A DNA stretch of 64,000 bases from Duganella qianjiadongensis (GCF_009857915.1 NZ_WWCM01000006.1:62001-126000); one strand, 5' to 3'. Counted from the first letter of the stretch, positions 55,101 to 63,514 are shown. The notes: a model not told the origin generated them from the letters alone. A program made the numbers and translations.

Positions 55101-55519
55101 ACATCGCAACACCTCTGCTGGACTGGTACGCCACGCTCACGCCGCAGACGCTGGGGCTCGCTGCCCGCTATTACGCGCCGGATGCACGCTTTCGCGATCC
55201 TTTCAACGACGTACAGGGCCTGCCTGCCATCATGGCTATCTTCGAACACATGTTTGCTAGCACCGAGCAGCCGCGCTTCGTCATTACCGGCTGCATCGTG
55301 CAGGACCGGCAGGCCTTTGCGACGTGGATGTTCAGCTTCGGCCTGCGCGGCCAGACTTACCAGATAGAGGGCGGCAGCCATCTGTGCTTCGACGCGCAGG
55401 GGCGGGTGACCATGCACCGTGACTACTGGGACGCGGCGGAAGAGCTGCTGCAAAAGCTGCCAGTCGTGGGTGGGCCGATACGCTGGCTGCGCGGCAAATT
55501 CCGCGTGCATACCGGCTAA
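55097..55519 (+). CDS. SnoaL/NTF2-like fold protein
   Basis: 140 aa cone-shaped alpha+beta-barrel protein: WYATLTPQTLGLAARYYAPD, then FRDPFNDVQG and the DYWDAAEELL ending are typical of nuclear-transport-factor-2-like proteins found in photolyase/CFA clusters. Start ATG 55097 overlaps the SDR stop. Could be an isomerase, hydratase or accessory protein; no catalytic residue can be named with confidence. Confidence 0.85.
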   Translation: MNIATPLLDWYATLTPQTLGLAARYYAPDARFRDPFNDVQGLPAIMAIFEHMFASTEQPRFVITGCIVQDRQAFATWMFSFGLRGQTYQIEGGSHLCFDAQGRVTMHRDYWDAAEELLQKLPVVGGPIRWLRGKFRVHTG

Positions 55520-55577
55520 GGCGCGCCGCCCGCCGGGCTGCTGCACTATTGTTTTCCTCCATTTGCTGTACTGCTTT

Positions 55578-56084
55578 ATGTCTCATACCATGACTTCCAA
55601 TTCCGCCCGCACCGCCCTCGCCTATCAGCTGATCTGGTTTCCGCTCACATTCGCCTGCGCCGCCCTAGGCGCACGCGCTTCGGTTTCTGCAGCAGCCTTC
55701 TATGCCGCCTTGACGCAGCCTGCATGGGCGCCACCGGCGTGGCTGTTCGGCCCCGTATGGAGTGTGCTGTATCTGCTGATGGCCATCGCGGCCTGGCGTA
55801 TCAGCCGCCAGCCGTCTGGCGCGGCCCGCACGGCGCTGCTCTTGTATGCGGCGCAACTGGCACTGAATGCGCTTTGGAGCTGGCTATTTTTCGGCTGGCA
55901 TCTGGGTGCGGCGGCGTTCCTGTGCTTGCTTGCGATGTGGGCACTGATACTGGCCACGCTGATCCGCTTTTACCGGCTCGAACGGCTGAGCGCCTGGCTG
56001 CTGTTTCCCTACATCGCCTGGGTGAGCTTTGCAGGTGTGCTGTGCTACACCATCTGGCAGCTTAATCCGGTACAGCTGGGCTGA
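55578..56084 (+). CDS. tspO: TspO/MBR family membrane protein
   Basis: 168 aa, five membrane helices. The Trp-rich block QPAWAPPAWLFGPVWSVLY (helix 2 entry) and the LNALWSWLFFGWH segment are diagnostic. Bacterial TspO binds porphyrins and takes part in light- and oxygen-dependent stress control (Rhodobacter), which fits the photolyase next door. ATG 55578 or 55590 may start the protein; neither has a strong ribosome site. The photolyase ATG is two bases after its stop. Confidence 0.9.
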   Translation: MSHTMTSNSARTALAYQLIWFPLTFACAALGARASVSAAAFYAALTQPAWAPPAWLFGPVWSVLYLLMAIAAWRISRQPSGAARTALLLYAAQLALNALWSWLFFGWHLGAAAFLCLLAMWALILATLIRFYRLERLSAWLLFPYIAWVSFAGVLCYTIWQLNPVQLG

Positions 56085-56086
56085 AC

Positions 56087-57619
56087 ATGGCGACTACCCT
56101 CAAGCTGATACTGGGTGACCAGCTTAACTGCCAGCACAGCTGGTTCCGTCACACTGCGCCGGAAGTGGTGTTCGTGCTGATGGAAGTGCGACAGGAAACC
56201 GACTACGTACTGCATCATGCGCAGAAAATTATCGCCATCTTCGCCGCGATGCGCGCACTGGCCACACAACTGCAAGCGGCCGGGCATCGCGTGCATTACC
56301 TGCGCATCGACGATGCCGCGAACCGCCAGTCGCTCACCGCCAATCTCGACCACCTGATCGCGCACTATAGTGCCAGCGCGCTGCACTGGCAGGCACCGGA
56401 CGAATACCGGCTGGACCAGCAGCTCAAAGCCTATGCGGCGCAGCTGGCGATACCGGCGCAGATGGACGATAGCGAACACTTCTTCGCCAGCCGCGATGAA
56501 GCTGCGCGCCATTTTGATGGGCGCGCGCGCTGGCTGATGGAATCCTTCTACCGCCAGATGCGTAGCCGCCACGGCGTGCTGATGACGGCCGGCGGACAGC
56601 CGCTGGGCGAGCAGTGGAACTTCGATCACGACAACCGCGCATCCTGGCCCGGCCTGCCGTGGGAACCGTCGGACCAGCGCCCCCATCACGACCATAGTGC
56701 GCTGTGGCAGACCATACAGGACGCGGGCGTGGCCAGTTTCGGCCAGCCGCATGCCGATGACTTCCGCTGGCCGCTCAATCGCGCCGAGGCGCTGCAACAG
56801 CTGGACGATTTCATCAGCGTGGCACTGCCTCACTTCGGCCGCTTTCAGGACGCCATGAGCAGCAAGGCATGGCGGCTATTTCATTCGCTGCTCTCGTTCG
56901 CGATGAATAGCAAGATGCTCGATCCGCAAACCGTGGTGGCCCGGGTCGAGGCGGCCTACCATGAGGGCCACGTGCCACTGGCCTCGGCTGAAGGCTACAT
57001 CCGCCAGATTCTGGGCTGGCGCGAATATGTGCGCGGCGTGTACTGGCACCGCATGCCGGGCTATGACCAGCTCAACGCCTTCGGCCATCAAGCGCCGCTG
57101 CCGCACTGGTTCTGGAGCGGCGACACGCGCATGCGCTGTCTGGCCGCGGCGATTGGCCAGTCGCTCGAACATGCGCACAGCCACCACATCAACCGGCTGA
57201 TGGTGATCGGGAATTTCAGCCTGCTGGCGGGGCTGTCGCCGCAAGCGCTGCACGAATGGTATCTGGGCGTGTATATCGATGCCTTCGAATGGGTGGAGCT
57301 GCCCAACACGCTGGGCATGAGCCAGTTTGCCGATGGCGGGCTGCTCGCCACCAAGCCCTATGTGGCGAGCGCCGCGTATATCGACCGCATGAGTGACTAT
57401 TGCAAAGGTTGCCACTACCAGAAGAAGCAGCGCAGCGGCGAACGGGCTTGTCCGTACAACGCGCTGTACTGGGATTTCTTCCTGCGTAACGCCGCCACTC
57501 TGAGCAAGAATCACCGTCTGGGCATGGTGTACCAGCAGCTCAGAAAAATGGATGGCACGGCACTGGCGCAACTGCAGGAACAGGCAGCGCAGACCCGCGC
57601 CACGCTGGAAAATCTCTAA
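56087..57619 (+). CDS. FeS-type photolyase/cryptochrome (FeS-BCP, PhrB/CryB class)
   Basis: 510 aa flavoprotein that repairs UV photoproducts ((6-4) lesions in PhrB) or acts as a blue-light receptor (CryB). N-terminal antenna-binding domain (LKLILGDQLN), C-terminal FAD domain with RQILGWREYVRG and GNFSLLAGLSP. Four Cys, at 351, 439, 442 and 455, lie at the spacing of the 4Fe-4S ligands of Agrobacterium PhrB. This class uses a lumazine-type antenna, whose precursor comes from GTP; folE belongs to the same regulon by its operator, though folE makes a pterin. Last gene of the operon. Confidence 0.92.
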   Translation: MATTLKLILGDQLNCQHSWFRHTAPEVVFVLMEVRQETDYVLHHAQKIIAIFAAMRALATQLQAAGHRVHYLRIDDAANRQSLTANLDHLIAHYSASALHWQAPDEYRLDQQLKAYAAQLAIPAQMDDSEHFFASRDEAARHFDGRARWLMESFYRQMRSRHGVLMTAGGQPLGEQWNFDHDNRASWPGLPWEPSDQRPHHDHSALWQTIQDAGVASFGQPHADDFRWPLNRAEALQQLDDFISVALPHFGRFQDAMSSKAWRLFHSLLSFAMNSKMLDPQTVVARVEAAYHEGHVPLASAEGYIRQILGWREYVRGVYWHRMPGYDQLNAFGHQAPLPHWFWSGDTRMRCLAAAIGQSLEHAHSHHINRLMVIGNFSLLAGLSPQALHEWYLGVYIDAFEWVELPNTLGMSQFADGGLLATKPYVASAAYIDRMSDYCKGCHYQKKQRSGERACPYNALYWDFFLRNAATLSKNHRLGMVYQQLRKMDGTALAQLQEQAAQTRATLENL

Positions 57620-57726
57620 CCCGGATGCCCCCTCTACGGGACAGAAGCTCGGGTTAATGATAAGATGCTGGCTCGCCAAAATTGCCCATATTGGGGCATA
57701 CGCGTTTTAAGAATCTAAGGTTGCAC

Positions 57727-58131
57727 ATGCTTGCGGATTTACACTTTCTCGTCGTCGATGATTTTTCAGGTATGCGGGCCGTGATCGGCAACCTGCTGAA
57801 AGATCTCGGCTACGGCAAAGTGACGGAAGCTGCCGACGGACGCGAAGCGCTGGCCCGTCTCAACCACAACGATTCCGTCCCGCCGATCAACTTCATCATC
57901 ACCGATCTGAACATGCCGCAGATGGATGGGCTGGAGCTGCTGAAAACCGTGCGCTCGACCCGCGAGTTCCGCAAGATGCCGGTGCTGATCGTCACTGCGG
58001 AAGGCAAGCGCGACAACATCCTCTCGGTTGCCCAAGCGGGCGCCGACGGCTACATCGTCAAGCCGTTCACCAGCGCCACCCTCAAAGAAAAGATCGAGAA
58101 GATCGTGCAGAAGCGCAGCGTCGCTGCCTGA
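57727..58131 (+). CDS. cheY: Chemotaxis response regulator CheY
   Basis: 134 aa single-domain receiver very like E. coli CheY: DLHFLVVDDFSGMRAVI with the acidic pair 11-12, phospho-acceptor Asp60 in IITDLNMPQMDGLELL, Thr in VLIVTAEGK and Lys in YIVKPFTSATLKEKI. A short insertion (HNDSVPPI) precedes the third strand. ATG 57727 follows AAGG; a longer frame from 57682 has no family match. Partner CheZ is encoded at 49689 on the other side of the TetR/photolyase block. Confidence 0.93.
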   Translation: MLADLHFLVVDDFSGMRAVIGNLLKDLGYGKVTEAADGREALARLNHNDSVPPINFIITDLNMPQMDGLELLKTVRSTREFRKMPVLIVTAEGKRDNILSVAQAGADGYIVKPFTSATLKEKIEKIVQKRSVAA

Positions 58132-58167
58132 AGCGCTCTGCACGGACCTTTGCCGCATGCTGCCGTT

Positions 58168-59439
58168 TCAGACAGCGGCTAGCGCTTGCTCCAGATCGGC
58201 CAGCAAGTCATCGATATGCTCTATACCTACGGACAGGCGTACGGTATCGACCGTCACACCCGCTTTGGCCAGTTCCTGCTCATTGAGCTGGCGGTGCGTA
58301 GTCGAAGCAGGATGGCAAGCCAGCGATTTGGCGTCCCCGATATTCACCAGACGGGTGAACAGCTTGAGTGCATCCTGAAAGCGCGCGCCGCCTTCCAGTC
58401 CGCCCTGCACGCCGAAAGTCAGCAGACCGGATGACCGTCCGCCCAGATATTTCTGCGCCAAGCCGTGATCGCGGTGGCCTTCCAGCCCGGCGTAATTCAC
58501 CCACTGTACTTTGGCGTGCCGGCCCAGGAACTGCGCCACCTTCAGCGCATTTTCCGTGATCCGCTCCATCCGCAGTGCCAGCGTTTCTATGCCCTGCAGA
58601 ATAAGGAAGGCATTGAATGGCGAAATGGCAGCACCGGTATTGCGCAGTGGCACGACGCGGGCGCGGCCTATGTAGGCGGCAGGTCCCAGCGCCTGCGTGT
58701 AGACCACGCCATGATAGGACACGTCCGGTTCGTTCAGGCGCTTGAAGCGTTGCGGATGATCGGCCCAGGGGAATTTGCCGGAATCGACGATGGCACCGCC
58801 AATCGAATTGCCATGGCCGCCCAGATACTTGGTCAGCGAATGTACGACGATGTCGGCGCCATGCTCGATAGGACGCAGCAGATACGGCGATGCCACCGTG
58901 TTGTCGACGATCAGCGGTACACCGTGCCGGTGGGCGATTTCCGCGATTGCAGCGATGTCGGTGATATTCCCCAGCGGATTGCCGATCGATTCGATGAATA
59001 CCGCTTTGGTGCGCTCATCGATCAGCGCCTCGAACGATGCCGGATCGCGCGCGTCGGCAAAACGCGTGCTGATGCCGAACTGCGGCAATGTGTGGGCAAA
59101 CAGATTATAGGTGCCGCCATACAGGGCCGAGGCGGAGACGATATTGTCGCCCGCTTCGGCGATGGTCTGAATGGCATAGGTAATCGCGGCCTGCCCCGAC
59201 GCCAGCGCCAGTGCCGCAATGCCCCCTTCGAGTGCTGCAACGCGCTGTTCCAGCACATCCTGCGTCGGGTTCATGATACGGGTGTAGATATTTCCCTGCA
59301 CCTTGAGATCAAACAGATCGGCGCCATGCTGGGTGTCGTCGAAGGCATAGGCCACCGTCTGATAGATCGGCACCGCCACAGCGCGGGTAGTAGGGTCAGG
59401 TTGGTAGCCGCCGTGCACGGCGATAGTTTCCAGCTTCAT
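58168..59439 (-). CDS. metY: O-acetylhomoserine sulfhydrylase (aminocarboxypropyltransferase)
   Basis: 423 aa PLP enzyme that makes homocysteine from O-acetylhomoserine and sulfide in methionine synthesis. Cys/Met-metabolism family blocks: ETIAVHGGYQPDPTTRAVAVPIYQ in parts, YTRIMNPTQDVLEQRVAALEGG in parts, and the PLP Lys204 in HSLTKYLGGHG. Length fits MetY rather than the shorter MetB/MetC. ATG 59439 follows GGAG. Single gene; the 124-bp upstream gap shows no obvious riboswitch. Confidence 0.93.
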   Translation of the reverse strand: MKLETIAVHGGYQPDPTTRAVAVPIYQTVAYAFDDTQHGADLFDLKVQGNIYTRIMNPTQDVLEQRVAALEGGIAALALASGQAAITYAIQTIAEAGDNIVSASALYGGTYNLFAHTLPQFGISTRFADARDPASFEALIDERTKAVFIESIGNPLGNITDIAAIAEIAHRHGVPLIVDNTVASPYLLRPIEHGADIVVHSLTKYLGGHGNSIGGAIVDSGKFPWADHPQRFKRLNEPDVSYHGVVYTQALGPAAYIGRARVVPLRNTGAAISPFNAFLILQGIETLALRMERITENALKVAQFLGRHAKVQWVNYAGLEGHRDHGLAQKYLGGRSSGLLTFGVQGGLEGGARFQDALKLFTRLVNIGDAKSLACHPASTTHRQLNEQELAKAGVTVDTVRLSVGIEHIDDLLADLEQALAAV

Positions 59440-59563
59440 TCGGTCTCCATTAAGTGGTGAGATGAGAGTATTCCACCAGCTTAAAACCGACCCTACATAC
59501 ACTCAACGATTTAAATCACACATCGATATAAAAAAAACATCTTAAGCGTCTTGGCGAGCGTGA

Positions 59564-60976
59564 TTAATCGATGCCGAGCTGGCGCTGGATCTGTTCCAGC
59601 GCGACACCCTTGGTTTCCGGTACGGACAGACGCACCCACAGCAGCTGCAGCACCATCATCAGGCAGAAGAACAGGAAGATCCACGATGCCTGCGTAGGCT
59701 GCTGGTTGGCGCCCGACCATTCCACCATCTGCGGGAACACCGTGGTCAGCAAGGCGGCAAACACCCAGTGCGTGGCGCTGCCCAGCGTCTGACCCTGCGC
59801 ACGGTAGCGGCTAGGGAAGATTTCAGATATCAGCACCCAGATTACCGCGCCCTGCCCCACGGCATGGGCAGCGATAAAGGCAAAAATGCAGGCGGGTACG
59901 ATGCTGAAATGGCCAGTCTGGAACGCCCAGGCGCACAGGCCCAGCGAAACTATGTAACCCACCGAGCCGATGTAGAGCAGGCTGCGCCGGCCCAGACGAT
60001 CGATCAGCCACAGCCCCGCAAAGGTGAACACCAGATTGGTAATGCCTATGCCTACCGATTGCAGCATGGCGGCCTTGGCACCTAGCCCGGTCAGCTCGAA
60101 GATACGCGGCGCAAAATACAGTATCGCATTGATACCGGATAGCTGATTAAAAAACGCCACCAGAAACGCCAGCGCGATCGGCTTGCGCAAACGCCAGCTC
60201 CAGAAACCGCTGCTGCTCTGCACCGAAATTGCCGAAGCGCTTGCTATGGCGTCGGCCTGGGCCTGCAGTTCCGCTTCGCTGCATTGCGGCTGGATCAGGC
60301 GCAGCACGGCCAGAGCGCCTGCACGGTCCCCCTTACGGGCCAGCAACCAGCGCGGACTTTCCGGCAGGACGAGGCAGAACAAGGTGTACAGCACCGAAGG
60401 CAGCGCTGCCACGCCCAGCATCCAGCGCCATGCCTGTTCGCCTGTACCGGCCAGTGCGGCATTGGAAGCGAAGGCCACCACTATGCCGAACACGATGTTG
60501 AACTGGAACATGCCAGCCAGCCTGCCACGCAGCGCGGGCGGGGCAATTTCGGAAATGTACAGGGGCGCAACTATGGTGGAGATGCCTATCCCTACGCCGC
60601 CAATGAAACGGGCAACAATGAAGGTGGTCACGTCATTCGCCAGCGCACAGCCCAGTGCCGACAGGATGTACAGCACGCCTATCCACTGCAGCGTAGCACG
60701 CCGCCCCAGCCGGTCAGTTGGCCAGCCGCCCAGCAGCGAGCCCAGCACCGTGCCGTACAGGGCAGCGCCTAGTGCCAGCCCGTGCATGCCGGCGCTCAGG
60801 CCCCATAGCTTCTGTATGGTCTGCTCGGCACCGGAAATGACCACGGTATCGAAGCCGAACAGAAAACCAGCAAGTGCAGACGTAATAGCCCAGAAAAACA
60901 GCTTGCCGGTGAGTTGCTGCGGCGCTGAGCCGCCTATGCTGGCGCTGCCAGCCTCATTGCCATGATGTAGTTGCAT
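59564..60976 (-). CDS. Sugar porter family MFS transporter (XylE/GalP-like)
   Basis: 470 aa, 12 helices. Sugar-porter signatures: GFDTVVISGAEQ in helix 1, GGWPTDRLGRRATL, VARFIGGVGIGISTIVAPLY-type loop (RFIGGVGIGIS), PESPRWLLARKG mid-loop, and LSGINAILYFAPRIF in helix 7. Probably glucose or a related hexose/pentose with H+. ATG 60976 has GGA ten bases upstream; a start at 61009 is less likely. A HexR-type palindrome lies 106 bp upstream, supporting control with central sugar catabolism. An eight-A run (59530-59537), a T-run on this gene's strand, follows its stop. Confidence 0.9.
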   Translation of the reverse strand: MQLHHGNEAGSASIGGSAPQQLTGKLFFWAITSALAGFLFGFDTVVISGAEQTIQKLWGLSAGMHGLALGAALYGTVLGSLLGGWPTDRLGRRATLQWIGVLYILSALGCALANDVTTFIVARFIGGVGIGISTIVAPLYISEIAPPALRGRLAGMFQFNIVFGIVVAFASNAALAGTGEQAWRWMLGVAALPSVLYTLFCLVLPESPRWLLARKGDRAGALAVLRLIQPQCSEAELQAQADAIASASAISVQSSSGFWSWRLRKPIALAFLVAFFNQLSGINAILYFAPRIFELTGLGAKAAMLQSVGIGITNLVFTFAGLWLIDRLGRRSLLYIGSVGYIVSLGLCAWAFQTGHFSIVPACIFAFIAAHAVGQGAVIWVLISEIFPSRYRAQGQTLGSATHWVFAALLTTVFPQMVEWSGANQQPTQASWIFLFFCLMMVLQLLWVRLSVPETKGVALEQIQRQLGID

Positions 60977-61081
60977 ACAAGTGATCCGTAAAGTTGGATG
61001 GACTAGCATTGCAAAGCGGCATGTTTAAGGGCGCCCGCAGTAGGAGATCGGTAAATTCTGGGGGCAGTATAGCGATATTTT

Positions 61082-61096
61082 TGTAGTTTTACTACA
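61082..61096. promoter_or_regulatory. HexR-like operator upstream of the sugar porter
   Basis: TGTAGT TTT ACTACA, a perfect palindrome that fits the TGTART-N3-AYTACA consensus of HexR, the RpiR-family regulator of glucose and Entner-Doudoroff genes. A TATACT box (minus strand, 61071-61066) lies just downstream toward the transporter gene, so the operator would overlap or touch the minus-35 region. Confidence 0.6.
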
Positions 61097-61158
61097 CGCA
61101 ATGAAAAGTTGCCGCAGAAAAACCACACTGCTGGCGGCGAGTAGCGGCGGGCAAGCCG

Positions 61159-62064
61159 CTAAGGCTGGCGTGCTAGCAATTGCTGCAACGCCAGGCCTAC
61201 GCTGTTGTAGCGGTAGACAAAACCGGTAGCCAGCGTGCGGGTGGGAATGGCACGTTGTCCGCCCAGCAGCAGCACCGCCATCTCGCCTAGCATCAGCCGC
61301 AACAGCCAGCCCGGCAGCGGCAACATTGCAGGCCGGCGCAGGCATGCCGCCAGCGTGCCGGTAAAGTCGACATTGCGCACCGGCTCCGGTGCGCAGCCGT
61401 TATACACGCCGTGGCAGGAGCTCTGCATCAGCAGGTGATCGAACAGCCCTAACAGATCATCGATGTGTATCCACGGCATCCATTGCTGACCAGTGCCTAA
61501 GCGCCCGCCCAGTCCCAGTCTGAACGGCGGCAACAGGCGCGCCAGCATACCACCCCGCTGGGCGAGTACGGGAGCAATACGGACGATGGCGACACGCGTA
61601 CCGGCCTGCATGGCCTGCTGCGCAGCCTGTTCCCATGCCACACATAATTGCGCCCCAAAATCATCGCCGGGCGTGGTGCTGGCTTCATCAAGTCTGGCCT
61701 CGCCAGCATCGCCATACCAGCCCACGGCTGAGGCTGATAGCAGCAGCGGCACGGGAGCAGGCCGCAGTGCCATCCAGCGCACCAGTTGGTCAGTGGCATA
61801 GACCCGGCTTTCCCACAGCAATCGTTTGCGCGCATCGCGCCATGGCCGGTCTGCAATCGGCGCGCCGGCCAGATTCAGCACCGCATCGGGCAGGTAGTCG
61901 GGGGCCAGCTCGGCCAGGCTGGCAATGCCCTGCGCGCCCGCGCACAACGCGCCCACCCGCGCTGGCGTGCGGCTTAATACAGTCAGTTCATGCCCCGCCG
62001 CGCGCCAGCGCGCACATAGCGCACTCCCTATCAAGCCGGTTCCGCCGGTAATCAGTATCTTCAT
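61159..62064 (-). CDS. TIGR01777 family NAD-dependent epimerase-like protein
   Basis: 301 aa Rossmann protein (SDR39U1/YfcH type). GGTGLIGSALC at 7-17, LNLAGAPIADRPW, KRLLWESRVYATDQLV, the SASAVGWYGD block and MPWIHIDDL are family hallmarks; the C-terminal DUF1731 region (RPAMLPLPGWLLRLMLGE) follows. Activity unknown. Its ATG lies three bases after the DUF2256 stop, so it ends the folE-BLUF-DUF2256 operon; the same neighbours recur with photolyases elsewhere. Confidence 0.9.
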   Translation of the reverse strand: MKILITGGTGLIGSALCARWRAAGHELTVLSRTPARVGALCAGAQGIASLAELAPDYLPDAVLNLAGAPIADRPWRDARKRLLWESRVYATDQLVRWMALRPAPVPLLLSASAVGWYGDAGEARLDEASTTPGDDFGAQLCVAWEQAAQQAMQAGTRVAIVRIAPVLAQRGGMLARLLPPFRLGLGGRLGTGQQWMPWIHIDDLLGLFDHLLMQSSCHGVYNGCAPEPVRNVDFTGTLAACLRRPAMLPLPGWLLRLMLGEMAVLLLGGQRAIPTRTLATGFVYRYNSVGLALQQLLARQP

Positions 62065-62067
62065 CGC

Positions 62068-62232
62068 TCAGCTGCCTCCTGCCAGCACCGCGCCGGGGCG
62101 ATGGCTGCGCCGGCAACGCTCCGAGCAATACAGCACCTGCTCCCAGTCGCGCTCCCATTTCTTGCGCCAGCTAAACATCAAGCCGCAATGCCGGCAGGCT
62201 TTCTGTGGCAGATGGTGCTTTTTGTGCGCCAT
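62068..62232 (-). CDS. DUF2256 small zinc-ribbon-like protein
   Basis: 54 aa, read directly from the sequence: begins [20 protein letters not shown], continues [20 protein letters not shown] and ends AVLAGGS. CxxC and CxxxC pairs (Cys13, Cys16, Cys38, Cys42 approximately) make a zinc ribbon; the FSWRKKW segment is the family signature. DUF2256 genes accompany photolyase/cryptochrome genes in many bacteria. Four bases after the BLUF stop and three before the epimerase start, so tightly coupled. Confidence 0.9.
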   Translation of the reverse strand: MAHKKHHLPQKACRHCGLMFSWRKKWERDWEQVLYCSERCRRSHRPGAVLAGGS

Positions 62233-62236
62233 AGTG

Positions 62237-62662
62237 TCAGGCGCGCCCCAGCACCGAGGCGGAGGCTATCAGCTCGTCCACCAGCGCCATCGAACTGCTG
62301 CCCGGAAGCTGGAAGGGATCGAACACGGGCAGCGCCGAATAGCGCAGCAAGGTTGCAGGATTGAGGCGGTCCAGATTGGTCTGCCCCATGGTCCAGCCGG
62401 CATAGCGCCGCTCGGTGATTTCGGCGTAGTGCAGCAGCACGACGTCGCTGTGCCGCTCGTCGCGCTGGATGCGCGAGAACAGCCGGTTGACCTGCTCGCG
62501 GCCACCTTCGAGCAACTGCAGGAAATAGCGGTCGCCGTGACACAGCACGCCGGTGATGCCCTCGTGCGGATTATGCAGACGGGCCTGCTGGAGTATCACG
62601 CTCACGGTGGCGGCCGTGGTGGTGTTGACAGCGCGGCTGGCGTACAGAAGTTGAACTAGCAT
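62237..62662 (-). CDS. Stand-alone BLUF blue-light photoreceptor
   Basis: 141 aa. BLUF domain at residues 1-95 with the flavin-site residues Tyr7 (LLYAS), Asn31 ([12 protein letters not shown]), Gln49 (YFLQLLEGG) and Trp90 (AGWTMG), so it should be photochemically active. The remaining 45 residues form a helical cap with no effector domain, so it must signal by protein contact. CGGAG precedes the ATG. Encoded between folE and DUF2256; the TetR protein is a conceivable partner, as PixD- or PapB-type short BLUF proteins act through partners. Confidence 0.92.
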   Translation of the reverse strand: MLVQLLYASRAVNTTTAATVSVILQQARLHNPHEGITGVLCHGDRYFLQLLEGGREQVNRLFSRIQRDERHSDVVLLHYAEITERRYAGWTMGQTNLDRLNPATLLRYSALPVFDPFQLPGSSSMALVDELIASASVLGRA

Positions 62663-62683
62663 GGCGACTCCGTATCGTGAACG

Positions 62684-63388
62684 TTAGCGTTTAATCAGAG
62701 AGAGGAACTCGCGGCGCAAGGCGGGATCTTTCAGGAAAGAGCCGTGCATCACACTATTCACCATCAGCGCCTCGGTATCCTTGACGCCGCGCCAGTGCAT
62801 ACAGAAGTGCTCGGCTTCCATGATGACGGCCAGACCGTCCGGCTGCATTTTCTCCTGCAGCAGCTCGGCCAGCTGTACCACCGCCTCCTCCTGTATCTGC
62901 GGGCGGTTCATCACCCACGCAGCCAGACGCGCATATTTGGACAGGCCTATCAGGTTGGAATGCTGGTTGGGCATCACCCCTATCCATACTTTGCCCATGA
63001 TGGGGCAGAGGTGATGCGAGCAGGCGCTGCGCACCGTAATCGGGCCGATAATCATCAACTCGTTCAGCAGCGCAGCATTAGGGAATTCCGTCACAGGCGG
63101 CGGCGCGGTGTAACGCCCGCCGAAAATCTCCTGCAAATACATCTTGGCGACGCGCCTTGCAGTGCCTTGTGTGTTGTGATCGCTGACGGTATCGATTACC
63201 AGACTTTCCAGCACGCCTTGCATGCGGGCACTGACCTCGTCCAGCAACTGTTCCATTTCGCCCGGCTCGATAAACGCAGCGATATTGTCATTGGCGTGGA
63301 AGCGTGTGCCGCTGGCAGTCAGGCGCGCACGGATGCGCTGGGAGACGCTCAGGGACTGCTCTTCGGCAGGAATAGGCAGATAGTTCAT
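62684..63388 (-). CDS. folE: GTP cyclohydrolase I
   Basis: 234 aa. Makes dihydroneopterin triphosphate from GTP, the first step to folates and pterins. Zinc ligands Cys and His in SACSHHLCPIMGKV and Cys in EHFCMHWRG; IGLSKYARLAAWVMNRPQIQ is also conserved. ATG 63388 agrees with the family N-terminus; a longer frame from 63448 would take in the operator. As an extra, stress-linked copy it likely feeds pterin cofactor for photolyases rather than housekeeping folate; the housekeeping copy is not in view. First gene of its operon. Confidence 0.93.
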   Translation of the reverse strand: MNYLPIPAEEQSLSVSQRIRARLTASGTRFHANDNIAAFIEPGEMEQLLDEVSARMQGVLESLVIDTVSDHNTQGTARRVAKMYLQEIFGGRYTAPPPVTEFPNAALLNELMIIGPITVRSACSHHLCPIMGKVWIGVMPNQHSNLIGLSKYARLAAWVMNRPQIQEEAVVQLAELLQEKMQPDGLAVIMEAEHFCMHWRGVKDTEALMVNSVMHGSFLKDPALRREFLSLIKR

Positions 63389-63449
63389 GGGGCCGCTTTC
63401 AGAAAAAAACGCTGCAAGGTGAAGCACCGCACAGCCTGTCAGACACATG

Positions 63450-63487
63450 ATACTACTACTTGGTAACTTCCGCTACTAATCAGTAAC
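63450..63487. promoter_or_regulatory. TetR operator, two-part, before the folE operon
   Basis: On the minus strand: GTTACTGATTAGTAGC (63487-63472) then TAGTAGTAT starting at 63458, 29 bases after the palindrome start. On the plus strand the first part reads GCTACTAATCAGTAAC, 15 of 16 identical to the element at 50970-50985. The folE ATG is 61 bases downstream. Confidence 0.75.
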
Positions 63488-63514
63488 CAAGCCCGCTGCT
63501 TGCCGCCCCATCGA

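Noticed and set aside
57617..57656. Inverted repeat TAACCCG / CGGGTTA after the photolyase stop
   Set aside because: Loop of 26 bases and no T-run; too weak to call a terminator.
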